64,000 nt of DNA. Origin: Episyrphus balteatus (taxonomy: Eukaryota > Arthropoda > Insecta > Diptera > Syrphidae). Position 1 is the first letter of the stretch, and every line of letters starts with the position of its first letter. The DNA lies in NCBI RefSeq assembly GCF_945859705.1, contig NC_079134.1, forward strand, positions 154,539,718-154,603,717. Direction: 5' to 3'. The translations under genes and the position numbers were made by a program. Below, one piece after another: positions 1-12,208 of this stretch. The notes under the pieces were generated by a model that saw only the letters and a program-made list of their open reading frames with translations, was not told the origin of the DNA and ran no database searches.

Positions 1-3000
1 CCCATGTTATTCCCATAAAAAACTTCAACCTCTTCGCGGCACTGGTTAGAATGAAGTTAGAGACTTGAAACTTGGGGAATATTTTTTTTAGTTTATTTCC
101 AACCATATAAGATCTTAGGAGCAAACAAATTAAAATTATTTTAAAATATCGAGCAGCCTATTGTGCACCTTTCAATTCACATCATGATTTGTTATATTTT
201 CTAGTTACGAAAAAGTAGCCTATATTCCGCAGTTTTGGTCAAATTCAATAAAACAATACACCAATTTGTGCCTAAATAAATATTCTTTCAGAATATAACC
301 TTACTTTATTTTTTTGTTTGTTTTATTGTGCAAAAAAAATTGGGTAAAGTTGATAAAATTGAGAAAAAAATCACTTTTTCAAGATTTATGGGATAAAAAC
401 CTACACTTAATTTGTTTAACCAATAAACTTATATACATCATTCAAAAGGTCTGGAAATCCTCTTTTCAAAAACATATAACATATTGAGAATTGTTAAAAA
501 AATGACTGAGATATTGATAGATTACATCGTAAAGTCTGTAAAAATGGTTTTTTGTAAATAAAAAAAAAATGGAGGGTTCCAAAAATATAACAAAAATATT
601 TTTTTGCATTATTCGACCATACGAACAGCCTACACTATGTTATTTCTCGGGTGTATTTTTTTTTTTTTTATTTTGTAGCACAGTGTAATTGGAATCCGCC
701 TAAATTCTATTAATATTAAGGTGAACTTAATTTAAATGTAGGTAAATGTCAATTTATAATTTTATTAATTTTTTAATGTAAATTTATATCTTAAAAAAAC
801 CGACAAAAAATAAATTTTTTTAAAAAATAGTCAGAATTCCGCCTGAGTTGCAGTTTATCATACTTTTTTTTTCTAACAGTCAGATAGGCTAACGGTAAAG
901 CACGCGCCTAGTTTTTATCAAAATAATTCCACATAAAAATAAGGCGATTTTCTTCTTAAATTAAGCGGATTTCTTTTAAATTAGCGCATTTATGAAATTA
1001 AGACCATTTTCCAGTTTAATTTTTAAGGCAGAAGTCACCTAAAAAAAAAACATGCAGAATCCGCTTGATATGAATCCGCTTGTTTTTTATGTGGTCTTTT
1101 TTCTCCGTGTAGTTCGTAAACACCTTAATTTGTACAAATACTATAAAACAAGAGTTGCAACGTATGACTACAATTATAAAAAGAAAAGGTAAGTGCAGAT
1201 TTGTTTCTCAAGAAACGAATTGGAGAAACAAGGAAGTGTACAAAATGCTGCAGAACGAAAAAGGCTAAAAAATTAGTTGGTATCACCATTTCGGAAGCTT
1301 TTTAACAGCTTGTTGGCAATTTTGAAATCCAGTTACAGTTCGATGGACTTTAAATTGGTGATAAAAAGAAAGTTTGGCGTAGTTAATGAAATTGCTTAGG
1401 ACTTTCCTTAGCAGATAATCCAAAAGCTAGTAGATTGTGATATGGCTTTACGGAGGTTTTTCTGTAAAGACTTCGCTAAGGAGACAATCACTTGTGCTTA
1501 CTTTGTATGCAATGTTTTAAAGAGGCCTTATTTTTTTACAAACTAATGTTATACAAACCTATGCAAGCTTTGATTTAGACTTTACCCAACTAACAATTTG
1601 GTTTTCATAAGGACCATTTTTTCGATTCGGCAAGCTATAGTTTGTAAAAGTTTAGTTTAAGTCTTGATTACGCAAGTCAAACATTTTGGAAAGAAAGGCG
1701 GTCTCCTTAAGACTTCCTAAAAGTGTTTAGAAAAAGCCTTGTAAATTTTAGTTAAAGAAGGCTTTTTTAAGACTTGTTTGTGAACAGTTCTAAGAAACTC
1801 CTGTATGTTCAAGGGACAGAAAGCCTTTATATAAGAGCTGTTCCAAGAGGTTCTCTTAAGTCGTTTTTATTTTGCAATGCTTCTTATGCCTGCGGTTCTT
1901 TCGCATTTATTTCTTCAGCTCTAGTAGGTAGCTAGTTGCGAGGATATAAAAATTATCGGCTAACAGGAAGTTCGGGTTCTCAGGGCAGGGTTGGTTCGAA
2001 GTAAAAATGTTTAAGAGGAATGGTCCTAGTTTAGATCCATAAGCAACTCCTTCTCTTTGAGTCCTTGTTGATGATTGACAAGTTCTAATTTAGACGTAAA
2101 AATATAATAAAATTCACTAACTATTAGGGTGTCAAAACTTTCCGCCAGAATGTCATAGATGGCCCTGACAAAATTCATTATAATTTAGTGTAACAACAAC
2201 AATATTATACTAATTAAATATGTAACTAATGAAACCAAATCATTTTTACTCTTAAGCAAATAATTTCTATGAAATTCCTTGCCAATTTCAGTGATACAAT
2301 CCTATAAATATTATTTCCCAGAAATATTAATTAATTTATCATATTTGTTCAATATTAAAATGTGAAAACTCCCACAGCGTATATATCCTTTAATTTATTT
2401 ACTAACAGTGACATCTAAAGCTTTAATCACTACATAAACATTACATAATCCTCGAAAAATGTGTTATTCTAATTGAAATCTTGGTAATGAATTCACTTTG
2501 AGTAGGTATTTCTAGATAAAAAATATCCTCATTAATACGTTATTTTTGCACATGTATCTCATTTGATGGTCAAAAAGTTGCACGTTTGATTTTATACTGT
2601 GCAACCAAGTAGATACTTAGAAGCGTGTTACTTAAAAACTACTTCACTATCTCTATATTAATTATGAAATGAACATGCGGTGTGTGGTGTTTAAAATAAA
2701 CATCATAATTCCTGAAATTTTAGTGATAATGAGAATAAATTATGCAGCTATGCTTCATAAGCAGAAACAAAATAAATATATTATTCTATCGAGTGCAAGA
2801 GTGTGAAATTTATCTGCCAGAATAAACATTATGTAATGGAAACTTATAAAAGTAAATATTTTTCGTTATTATTAAAGGGTAAAACTATTTAAAGCATTAA
2901 ATCCTTACATTTTCTTCATTATAATTCCTAATTTCTTTGCTAACTTCGAATGCCTATAGCATCATTTTGTACTGTATCTTTCACTATGTTGACAAAACAT

Positions 3001-3700
3001 GATTGATTTTTCTGTTTGCAGATGGTTAATTAGAATTTTTCATCTTCTTATTAACAAAGTCACAAAAAAAAAGGACGAATTAATTAGCTAGATAGAAGTA
3101 TCTCAATTTGTTTCATTGATCCCAAACATTGGCTGGGATTTTGCAAAAAGATAAGAAATAATTCTTTCACTTTCTTGTGAAAGTCTTGTAATGAAAGTAA
3201 GAAAAAATACAATCTTATTTGTTTTATCTTCTCATCTTATAGAATAATTACAAGCTCGACTTACATTGTTGTACCTACCTTTATAGAACTATTTAATTCT
3301 CTAATCTAGTAACACAGTTGATTCCGATTAGGTTCAATTTTTAAACGGGAAATTGTACAAAGATATTTGAAAATCTTAAACAAAATGAAATAATATTTAA
3401 ATTGCAGAAAAAAATGCTTGAAAAGTTCAAAATGGAAAAATAATATGATTTTTGATACGCCCTTTTGAAATTCATTTACAATATATTGAAAAAAAAAATC
3501 AAATCCAATGTTTCAAGGCTTTATTCAATTTCAAATGAATTTTAATATAATCAGCCCTATTCTAAATTAAAGCTACCCGCAAATTGTGTTGGAGAAAAGG
3601 TCTCCCAATCGAAAAATTCCAAGATTCCATCTCGTTAATAATGATGAAAAATCGAAAATATGGAATTCGCTTTATTTATTAATCTAAAAACACAAAAAAT
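1..3700. other. AT-rich intergenic DNA with decayed repeats
   Basis: No gene is visible. At about 680-1110 there is repeat-like sequence in which the phrase AATCCGC recurs (near 692, 1067 and 1074), with an end-like CTCCGTGTA at about 1103; this may be an old MITE but I could not fix its ends. From 1180 to 2100 the base composition is more mixed, with recurring variants of AAGACTTCCTAA/TTAAGACTT, possibly an old retroelement remnant. From 2100 to 3700 I see only AT-rich sequence. Confidence 0.4.
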
Positions 3701-4645
3701 AAAATGCACGACTGGGGTCGCACGAACTTGCTCTTATGCTTTAAGTTACTCTAATGTTAAAGCTTTTTATTCAAGAAAATTAAGAAAATTTAAAATTTGA
3801 TATTATCAAGAAATTAAAAAACAATAAAATCTGTTTTTTATAATTAATTGAATATAGCTTTAAATAATCTTTCACAAAAAAACAAGTATGCCAGTTTACT
3901 TCTTGTATAAAAGGAAATTTTTAGAAAAAAATTTTCGAAAATCGTTAGAGCCGTTTTTTAAAAAAATAATTTTTTTTATATAAAAATTTTCTGACATTTT
4001 TCAAAAAAAAAGTTGGTATGCCATTTTTAAGTAATAATTTATTTACGCATAAAAACGAAATTTCAAAATTTTTCATAAACACGTTTTCAAAAAATTGATT
4101 TTTCAAAAAAAAAATTTTGAAATATTGAGTTTTTTGAAAATTTTCTAAATTTTTAACATTACCTTTGCCTAAAAGATTTTGTATACAAATTTTCGTTGAA
4201 ATCGGGGTATTCTTGAACGATATATTCATATATAAAAAAAACCGTTATATGACAGGTACCGTTAATAACGGTAAAAAAAATATTTTCTTTACTTAGAAAG
4301 TTGGCTCTTATGTGCACTGCTACACTCAAAATGAAAATCGTTAGAGCCGTTTTTGAAAAAAATTAACTTTTCTATTTCCGTTATATGACAGGTACCGTTA
4401 GTTTTGGTCCTAAAAAAAAATTCAATTTGTCCTCTAGGGAATCACCCAAAACTCTTAACTACCAAGTTTGAACAAAATCACTTTAATAGTTTAGGCTGTA
4501 GCTCGAGGTACATACAGACAGACAGACAGACAGACTGACAGACAGACGGACAGACAGACAGAATTGCCGGACCCACTTTTTTGGCATTCTCCATCATCGT
4601 AATGTCATGTAAAATTGTTATCTCGAACTCGATTTTTTTGAATTT
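3701..4645 (+). mobile_element. GTCT/CAGA-containing interspersed element, copy 1
   Basis: The copy opens with AAAATGCACGACTGGG and GTCGCACGAACTTGCTC, and ends after a CAGA array (4514-4560), the phrase GGACCCACTTTTTTGGCA and TCTCGAACTCGATTTTTTT. The same blocks in the same order recur at 20940-21799 and 62030-62745 in reverse, partly at 13540-14087, and as a 5' fragment at 54749. No coding capacity is seen. Structure and the (GTCY)n tract resemble non-autonomous dipteran elements of the mini-me/DINE (Helentron-related) type; that assignment is inferred, the family relationship between the copies is seen directly. Confidence 0.7.
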
Positions 4646-5360
4646 TAACTCTTAGAGCTTAAAATCTTCTCGATAAACCTAATGATTTTTAAAAAGCAAA
4701 GTCTTACAACTTTTGAAGTTACAAATCACAGCAAAATTTTAAATTGACTTATAAATTTGAATTGCAAGCAAAAACCAGTCTAAGAAGACTTTGTGGCGTG
4801 AAATCAAACTAATCATTTTGTTTTAATCATTTAAAATTTAATGATTTTGTTATAACTACGTTTAATTTGCTAAAAAATAAGGTCAGTAAAACCCAAAAGA
4901 AAACAATCTCCTTCTCGTGCATTTTTCTTTGCTTTATTTTTACAGTACACTTTTAAATTTTTAATAATTTTTAATCAAACCAAAATCCCCAAAAGCCTTA
5001 TTTTGAATAAGCGGATTGTACTGTATTTATTTATTTATAACACAAAATTAGCCAAAAATCCTAACCACAAGGAATTTTCTCCCCAATTGCACAAAAAATT
5101 CCTTCACAAGGTCAAGGCCACTAAAATGTTCTCGTTATTTTTCGTTTATATATATTTTTTTTTTCTTATAACATCATCACGTTTAAGCACATACCTCGTA
5201 ATCATTTCATTTTCATCCATTTTTTTTTTCTTTTCTCCCCAAGCAAAACATTTTTCCGACATTAATTAGCCCTCCCTCCCAAAAATAGCCCAACACATTT
5301 CTGCACATCATCCTCTTATTCTCTTCCTCAAAAAATATATACGTCGAAATCATTAATTAC
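4646..5360. other. AT-rich intergenic DNA
   Basis: No gene recognised. An open stretch at 5003-5269 is T-rich, has no recognisable motif and is most likely chance. Confidence 0.4.
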
Positions 5361-5364
5361 TAGG

Positions 5365-5502
5365 TTATAACAGTTGGTTGGCCATCAGCAGAGAGCAAGC
5401 TAAACGATGCTGTGGCTTTTAGGCAGAGGATATAAGCCTACTTCCGGAGAAGCTTATAATCTTCCCTTTAACCAACAAAAAAAAAAATAAATAAATAAAT
5501 AA
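5365..5502 (+). mobile_element. Possible LINE/SINE 3' end with A-rich (AAAT)n tail
   Basis: A GC-richer block of about 110 bp, including GCAGAGAGCAAGCTAAACGA and CTACTTCCGGAGAAGCTTA, is followed by an A run and then four AAAT units (about 5478-5502). A unique GC-richer body ending in a poly-A or simple-repeat tail is the usual look of a 5'-truncated non-LTR retrotransposon or a SINE. No target-site duplication could be fixed, and no reverse transcriptase sequence is present. Confidence 0.4.
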
Positions 5503-5927
5503 AAACATTCGAAAACACCATCACTCGACAAGCATGCGGTCATGAACTTAATTAAAATTCAACCATCATCCTTGTGATATTTTTCTGGATTTCTCTCTTC
5601 TGATAATCACAGCCCAGTTTTTACTTTGTTGTTGTTGTTTTTTTATCAAAAGTATTACTCAATTAAGAGGTCAATGTGAGCTCTGTGATAAATAGTTTTA
5701 ATGCCAGGATACTGCGGTAAAAAAAAGCTTAATCTCATTATCAGACATTGCAGGTGCGCCTTTTTGCTATGCAATGAAGATATGGAATATAATCATGATT
5801 TTCAAGAAGGATAAAGGAGGTTTAATTAATGAGGTTTTATTGCTACTTACGTTTCACGAAAATCCCTTTTTCCGAATAAAACTCTCAAGCCCTCGGTAAT
5901 TTTTTTACTTAACACCTAACACAGTTT

Positions 5928-5933
5928 TTTATT
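5928..5933 (-). terminator. Polyadenylation signal AATAAA of the MDM1-like gene
   Basis: Read on the minus strand, AATAAA lies about 30 bases after the TAG stop codon at 5962-5964. That spacing gives a very short 3' UTR. AT-rich DNA makes chance matches common, but position and strand fit the gene. Confidence 0.5.
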
Positions 5934-5961
5934 GCGACAAATTCATCGATAACCTTAAAAT

Positions 5962-7844
5962 CTACGATTCATACCAAGACTTCTTCATCCAAGCACTCTT
6001 TCGGCAAGGTTCTTTCAAAACAACAAACGATTCCTTATTATCCTTTCTACTCGGAGCCAGCACATCATTTGGCCTCTTGGTTGAATATTTTGCATTGCCT
6101 TCAATAATCGATACTTTATCCCTGGTATTCTGTACAATGGAAGCCCTTCTGCCGAACTTAGCAAGCTTCTTGGAAGATGAAACAACATTCTCAAAGCTTT
6201 CCTGCTTTGCTTTAAGCTCACCAATCGATGCTGTCTGGCCGGGTCTTGACGGTCGTCGTTTCTGTGGAGTCTTCCCATTCGACGAAGAGTTCGTATTTAT
6301 ATTCTCCCTCCCTTTGACAGCTTTCGAGGGCGATTGTTGATGTGTCAAAGTGTCGACAAGTCTTTTCGGTGGCGTTCGTTCTCGTATTTGATAATTGTAC
6401 TGTGCTCGACGGTACTCTGGCTGGTGGGTCAATGGCAGTGTTGGATCAATTTCGACATAACGATTTGGTGAGCTTGACTTAAATTTCCGTCTTGGCGAAG
6501 TGCCATTTTGAAAGCGAATTGAAGAAGTTGCCTTTTTGACAACTGGTCGAGATCGGGGAAAGTCCAAATAAGTACTACGATATTCGGGATTGAATTCAAG
6601 TTTGCCCTTGAGACGGAGATAGGGTTCCCGGCATTTGCCACGTTCTGGTTTTTCTTTAACTTGTGGATCGCGAAAGCTTTCAAAGTATTCGGGAACTTCT
6701 TTGGTGAATTCACCCCGAGGATTAAGGTTATCTTGAGCCTTTAGGGACTTTTCAACTACGATTTTTGGGGGGTCTTTGAATTTCTCACGGTACTCTGGGA
6801 GTTCTTTTGGACCGGAAACTTCTCCGGAAATGGTTAAGTTATCAGCTTTTTTGATTGGAGCACTTTTGGAATAGCAATCGTACATTCTGTAATTGTCTTG
6901 ATACTCTGGAATACCCTTGAAGTCACCATGGATCTTGATATGACTTAGTTGGGGTATAGAATGGGCTTTTTCAATTCGAAACTGGATATATTGTCGTCGG
7001 TATTCTGATGGAGCAAATGATGATTCTCCTTCAAAGTTGAGTTGAGTCTTTCGGGGAACTATTTCTCTCTTAAGACGATCATCGGATGGTGTAGTTTCAG
7101 TTTCGGAAACTTTAAAAGCTTCTCGGGGTAAAATTGATGAAGTTCGATCAATCATGGGATAAGAAATAAACGATGATCGATATTCTCCAGTCATTTCAGT
7201 CTCACCAATGAAATGTAGGGATTCTGGATTTTTGATGGGATATGTTCGGCAGCTAAAAAAGAAGAACAGAACAAAAGAAAAAAACACCCTTTAAGGTAGT
7301 AAATCTATTGTTTTTTTTAATTCATAATCGAAAGACTTATACCTTTGGATATCCTCTTGAGAATATGGAAGATATTGTGATTGTTGTTCAGTTTTTATAT
7401 TCATTAAACCTTTTTCAAGATGCAATGAGGTGGATCTTCTTAATAAACATCGACGTGGTGTTTGTTCGGGAATACAATATTTTTTTGTATATTCAGATTT
7501 GAAGCAGCCAAATGGAAGCACTGGTTCATCTTCATTAAATAAACAAATAGTACTGCGAGTATGTGAATCTGTAAAATATTGAAGTAGTTTTTTCATAAGT
7601 GTAGAAAATCAGTTGGTAGTTATGTAGAGGAAATCAAACCTGGGTATTTTAGATTATCAACTGATACGTGTTCGTGGATGTGACGAATTAGAAAACGATC
7701 GTTTAAAAGGGATGTGTCTGTTTTGGAAAATAAGTGTTTTTTTCTAAATTACACTTTTTTGGAAAATTTAATTTAAAACCTGTTAAGTCTGGTTCTGATA
7801 TTGATCTGTTCCAATCAAAGTCTGCGATTCCGGTGTTTTTTGTT
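5962..7844 (-). CDS. MDM1/CCSAP/SAXO-like repeat protein, four exons, 5' end missing
   Basis: Join of exons 7844-7780, 7717-7640, 7568-7343 and 7252-5962 on the minus strand. All three introns (62, 71 and 90 bp) are GT-AG with pyrimidine-rich 3' ends, and exon phases match exactly, giving 552 residues without a stop. Eight repeats of the form E-Y-x-x-x-[F/Y] are present: SEYTKKY (72-78), GEYRSSF (145-151), SEYRRQY (205-211), PEYQDNY (238-244), PEYREKF (275-281), PEYFESF (310-316), PEYRSTY (345-351) and PEYRRAQY (401-408). The C-terminal third is basic and rich in Ser/Pro (TPPKR, TPQKRRPSRPG). Such S/P-E-Y-R-x-x-F repeats are typical of MDM1 and CCSAP, centriole- and microtubule-binding proteins; related SAXO/MAP6 proteins bind axonemal tubules. 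There is no signal peptide or membrane segment. The first visible exon begins mid-codon (needs two bases from upstream), so a start exon is missing; none was found in the next kilobase. Gene assignment is by motif only. Confidence 0.72.
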
Positions 7845-7980
7845 CTAGAAAAAAAAAAATAAACAAAATTTTTATAAATTTAAGTTCTCTACTAAAATTG
7901 AAAATAAGTAAAACATATTAGAATATCAAAAAGCACAAAAAATTGGGACCAATGACAGATTTTACTGTCTCCTCGAAATA
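7845..7980 (-). other. Probable intron 5' of the first recognised exon
   Basis: On the minus strand a long T run ends in TTTTCTAG directly before exon 7844-7780, a strong 3' splice site. The open frame of that exon requires a donor exon ending in phase 2. No convincing ATG exon with a matching GT donor is seen here, so the intron probably runs on through the repeats upstream. Confidence 0.45.
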
Positions 7981-8780
7981 ACACCCTTTCACATAATTTT
8001 TTTTATGAAAACTCTTTATTCTTGCTTTCTATCTCAAATAAAAAGTTTTCACCAAATTTCAATAGGGTGGCCTATCATTTTTGTTTTCACTCAAAAAAAC
8101 ACATTTTTAACCATGATATTTTTATAGACATTTTAGATTCTTGTTTCTTACCATTATTATAATTTCCTTTTTCAATATATCCACATTTTCTCTACAAATA
8201 AGAAAAACACCCTTTCACATGAAAAAAAAAAATGTTTAAACTTATTTTATTCGTAATTCCCATGGGAAAGACAACATTAATAAAATCAATTTTGTAAGGG
8301 TACCTTTTATACCATTGACTTATCGCGAATTTCAATTATTTCTCAAAAAAACACTCTTTCACCAAAAACAATTGCATAGACTGCTTAGATTCTTGGGTTC
8401 TGTTATAAATGAAACATTTGTACCAATTTTCATTGGTGTAACATTTTTTTCAAAGTTTTTGGGGTACTTTTTCCGAATTTCATCATTTCTTTAAAAAAAA
8501 AACACCCTTTTACTCAAAATAATTTTGTGGACTCTTTAGATTCTTAGTTCTTATAACAAACAAAACTTTTTCACCAAGTTTGAAAAATTAACAAAATTTA
8601 CGTCAGCTGTTATGATACCTTTCTTACACATAACTCAAGCCATCAAAAAAACATCCTTTCACCAAAAATATTTTTAAGAACATTTTGAATTATTTGTCTC
8701 CTCTGCTTTATCTAAAACCTTCATCCCGAATTTCATGTTTTTCACATGGGTTTCGGTTATATTTTTCCTGTTGAATTAAA
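7975..8780. repeat. Degenerate ~148-bp tandem repeat anchored on ACACCCTTTCAC
   Basis: The anchor ACACCCTTTCAC or a close variant starts at 7981, 8208, 8351, 8502 and 8651, with a weaker copy near 8098. Spacing between the clear copies is 143-151 bp. Each unit continues with ...AGATTCTTGTTTCTTA-like sequence about 35 bases on. Two copies of the same anchor occur on the opposite strand at about 63356 and 63501, also about 145 bp apart, so this is a dispersed family. Confidence 0.65.
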
Positions 8781-10077
8781 AAAACAAGCACTCTCGATTT
8801 TAATCGGCAATAACTTTTGTTAGAGCAATCGTATTGACTTTATTTTTCAGCATATTTAAAATATGTTAAAAACATGTGTCATACAGTGGCGTATTGAGGG
8901 GGGGGCTCAGGGGGCTCAAGCCCTCCCCAAGCCTCCAAAATCATGTTACTATTTAGCTGATTTCTTCATAATCTACATGAATAACTGAAACTTCTTCGTA
9001 AATCGTAGAGATTTAGAGGCAGCTCAAATGATCGAGCCCCCTCCAAATTCTAAAATGGTTGTTTGTGTTTGTTTGAATAAGTGCCTTAGTTGACGTTGAG
9101 GTTTGGGATTTTCAGGATTTTAGTCCAATTCAGAATTCTTCAAATAATTTGATTGTTGTTTTGACTTCGAATAACATCAAAGTTAAATTTTGCAAAGCTT
9201 CTTATGCAATCACGTCGTATTTTATTGTCTTGAGTATATTACTTTTTTTTCAAAAATAATATTTTTCTCAGAGATATTGGAAATACAAATTTTTTATATC
9301 TCAATATCTTAGTGGTCAACATAACTAATGGTTTATTTAAGCAAATTCCAGTTTGTGCTTCTGATTTGTATTAAAAAAGGAACATATTATTAAAAAATAT
9401 ATATTTCGGATTAAACATCAAAAGAATATTTCATTGAAAACTAGTTTTTGAGACTTTAACGTTCTGCATTTCACTTTTTAAGCATTCACTTGCGTTGCCG
9501 ATAGTGAAAGGTGTTCTACATTTTTTCGCTCATTTCGATTTTCTGATCGAATTCAATTCGCTTTGTTTCTGCTCGTGAACTTGGTATCTTTTTCAATGAA
9601 TCTCCAATTTTTGGACAAAATATTATCAAAACTTATATTTTTATTGTTTTGTAATGTTTATTTGTTGTTAATTTAATACACTTTATCTTATTCATTTTTC
9701 TTTGAAAATTTGCAATAATATCGCCCATGTTCTGCATTTCACTTACATATTTCATATGTCTCGCAAAATGTGACTTCTTATTTTTTCTTTTAAATTCAGC
9801 TTTTTTCAATAAAATTGCATCCAATAAAATTGCATCCATGTTCAAAAAAGCAGTAATTTAACTTTAGAAACAATATAAAAATGGATGATCCTTTAATTTT
9901 GACAGATCGAAGATTAATTTCACGTGAAATTGAAAAGTGATGCCAGTTCACTTTCGGTCGAATTGCGGAAATATGGGCTGAGTATTAGGGCTGTAAAAGT
10001 AACGACAAAATGAGTACCCGCATGTATACGTTACTTTTGATACTAGTACCCGCATCAATAATATCGTTACTCGTTAC

Positions 10078-10200
10078 TTTCGTATGTTTCGCATTTTTCG
10101 CATATTTCGTATGTTTCGGGTGTTTCGCATGTTTCGTTACTTTCGTTACTTTCGCATGCTTCGTGTGTTTCGTACATTTCGTATATTTCATGTCTTTGAT
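10078..10200. repeat. 9-bp minisatellite TTTCG[CT]ATG, array 1
   Basis: About a dozen diverged copies of TTTCGCATG/TTTCGTATG/TTTCGTTAC in tandem. The 9-bp period keeps all frames open, which explains apparent Phe/Cys/Val-rich open frames on both strands. Confidence 0.85.
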
Positions 10201-11639
10201 GCGTTTGGTATGTTTGGTATTTTAAGTATGTTTCGTACATTGGTATAAGGGTGTTAATTTTTTTTTTTTTTTTGAAAAAAACCAAAAACAATTTCTATAA
10301 TCTAAGCTACATTTTAAGGTCATAAACATTAAAATTAGTTGCGGCATTCTCATGTAATAAGAGTTTAAAGGTAGCTATATTGAATTTTTTTCGTTTTTGT
10401 TTTTAATCAAACGTGGAAACTTTTTTGATTTTTTTCCAAATTTTTAGACAAAACTTGGGTAATTTTTTGTTTATATTCTTTCAGTAATCTTATCACAATT
10501 CTTTAGAGACCTTTATTTCAAAAGTGCAACGCGCAGATCTCGAAATATTAACACTTCAATACAACCATGTCGAACAATTTTTCATTTATTTTTTCTATTG
10601 AGAGTGATTTTCAAACCTCGTTTTCTCTGCTTTTTTTTGTGTTGAAAATTTTGCACCGAAAATAAACTAATTTTTTGAAAAACCAAAAAACTTTTGTACA
10701 TTCTTAAGCTAAATATCAACTATTAACACAAAGGCCATAAACAGATTGGTTGCGTCGTGGTGATGAAGTGATGATACCGATATCGAACCGATACGAGATG
10801 CGATAAATGCTGTTCAATTCAGAATGTTCTACCGAAGGGAACCGCAAACGAATACGTAAAAAGCGTACTCAGTTTTAGGGAAAATTGAGGAACGCAAATT
10901 ATCCTCATTCGTCATTCCCTAACACGCCCATGTTTCGTTTCCTCCCGGTCCAAACTTAAAAATTGTCATTGCAGCCAACCTAAAATAAAAAACCATTCAA
11001 TCATTTCATTCAGTCAAATTCATTCCATATTCTCATTCAAAGTTGTCGTCACTCATGTCAGACACCACCTCACCACACACAAGCAAGAAAGTAGTACCTA
11101 CTTGAAATCAAAAGAAAAAAAAACAAAAACTTAAAACCACGAATAAAACCAAAATTGTAATTATTTGTTTGAATCAAACTAAAGAATATAATAAATTAAA
11201 CAAATCAAACAAAGGAAAAGAAAAATTCTTTTTATTAATTACAAAAGGAGAAAACAGAATACAAGTACGGCTATGCCCCAACAGATGCAGTGTACCATTT
11301 TGTTTTTGTTTCACATTTCGTATACCTATCCAAATTGGTATTCTAATTGGAATGTATCTACACTACACTCAAACACACTTTCACATATCTCACTCCCACA
11401 TGTCCATAAAAAACAGGTACGAAAGAGAAAGAAACTGAATTCTTATTTACCCCTTTTGATATACATACACAAAAACAGAACAACAAAATCGTAAAATACA
11501 TAAATGATGATACCGAACCGATACGAGATGCGAAATAATGCGCACACGACAAATGCAGTGTACCATTTTGTTTTCGTTTCGCATTTCGTATATCCAATCC
11601 AAATTGGTATTGGAATTGGAGTATCGTCGTTACTCGTAT

Positions 11640-11715
11640 GTTCCGTATTTTTCGTATGTTTCGCATGTTTCGCACGTTTCGCACGTTTCGTATGTTTCGC
11701 ATGTTTCGTTACTTG
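11640..11715. repeat. 9-bp minisatellite TTTCG[CT]ATG, array 2
   Basis: Same unit and orientation as the array 1.5 kb upstream, within the same hAT element, and immediately before its right terminal region. Confidence 0.85.
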
Positions 11716-12208
11716 TTCAGTACCAGTAACGAAACATACGAGTAACGAAATTATTTGGGCAGTAACGTTTCGTTACTCGTTACTGAAGTGAATACCCGCA
11801 TTTAAGTAACGAATACATACGGTTTCCTACAGCTCTACTGAGTATAGCTCAAAAACTAGAAGTGATAGGAATAAATCTGTAAACAGTTTTGAATTCAGCA
11901 CATGAAAAGTTCGAACGAAAAAGTGTTTTTTTTTTTTATAGATTACTAAACACCTTGCTGTTTGTGTAAAATGTTTGGGATACAAGAACTTGGAAAAATA
12001 GCTACTTTGAAAGGAGACAGTAGTACGAAGTTGTCGGGAGCAGTAAAATGCTACTATACGACTTTCAGTACCGCAGCACAGCGCTTTTCTCTCGATCAAA
12101 GATGAATAAAAAAAGAGACAAATTTGTAGTACATTTACTTTATCAAAAATTTTTCAGCCCCCCCCCCCCCCCCCCAAATTTTTTTCTGGATACGCCACTG
12201 GTGTCATA

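Larger units (their letters stand above)
9986..11837. mobile_element. hAT-like element nested in the 8884-12200 element, TSD CTGAGTAT
   Basis: Starts TAGGGCTGTAAAAG and ends CTACAGCTCTA; the two ends are inverted repeats of about 10 bp. The 8-bp duplication CTGAGTAT flanks it at 9978-9985 and 11838-11845. Inside are two arrays of a 9-bp unit TTTCG[C/T]ATG (10078-10200 and 11655-11715) and a partial duplication of about 280 bp (CAGTGTACCATTTTGTTTT at about 11288 and 11563). No transposase is seen. Confidence 0.88.
8884..12200. mobile_element. hAT-like DNA transposon, non-autonomous, 8-bp TSD GTGTCATA
   Basis: Ends are CAGTGGCGTAT at 8884 and ATACGCCACTG ending at 12200. They are flanked by the exact 8-bp duplication GTGTCATA (8876-8883 and 12201-12208). 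An 8-bp duplication and a CAGTGGCG-type terminus are typical of the hAT superfamily. Next to the left end is a run of G, and near the right end a run of 18 C (12158-12175). No transposase was recognised. A second hAT element (9986-11837) is nested inside. Confidence 0.88.

Noticed and set aside
7253..7287. Start MFFSFVLFFFF with an apparent signal peptide
   Set aside because: These codons are the pyrimidine tract of the last intron; the exon begins at 7252.
7569..7596. Start codon MKKLLQYFTD for the MDM1-like protein
   Set aside because: This ATG lies in a 71-bp intron; TATTTTACAG at 7569 is a splice acceptor and two upstream exons join in phase.
10010..10291. Phe/Cys/Val-rich membrane-like small proteins
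   Set aside because: Shadows of the TTTCG[CT]ATG minisatellite in a hAT element.
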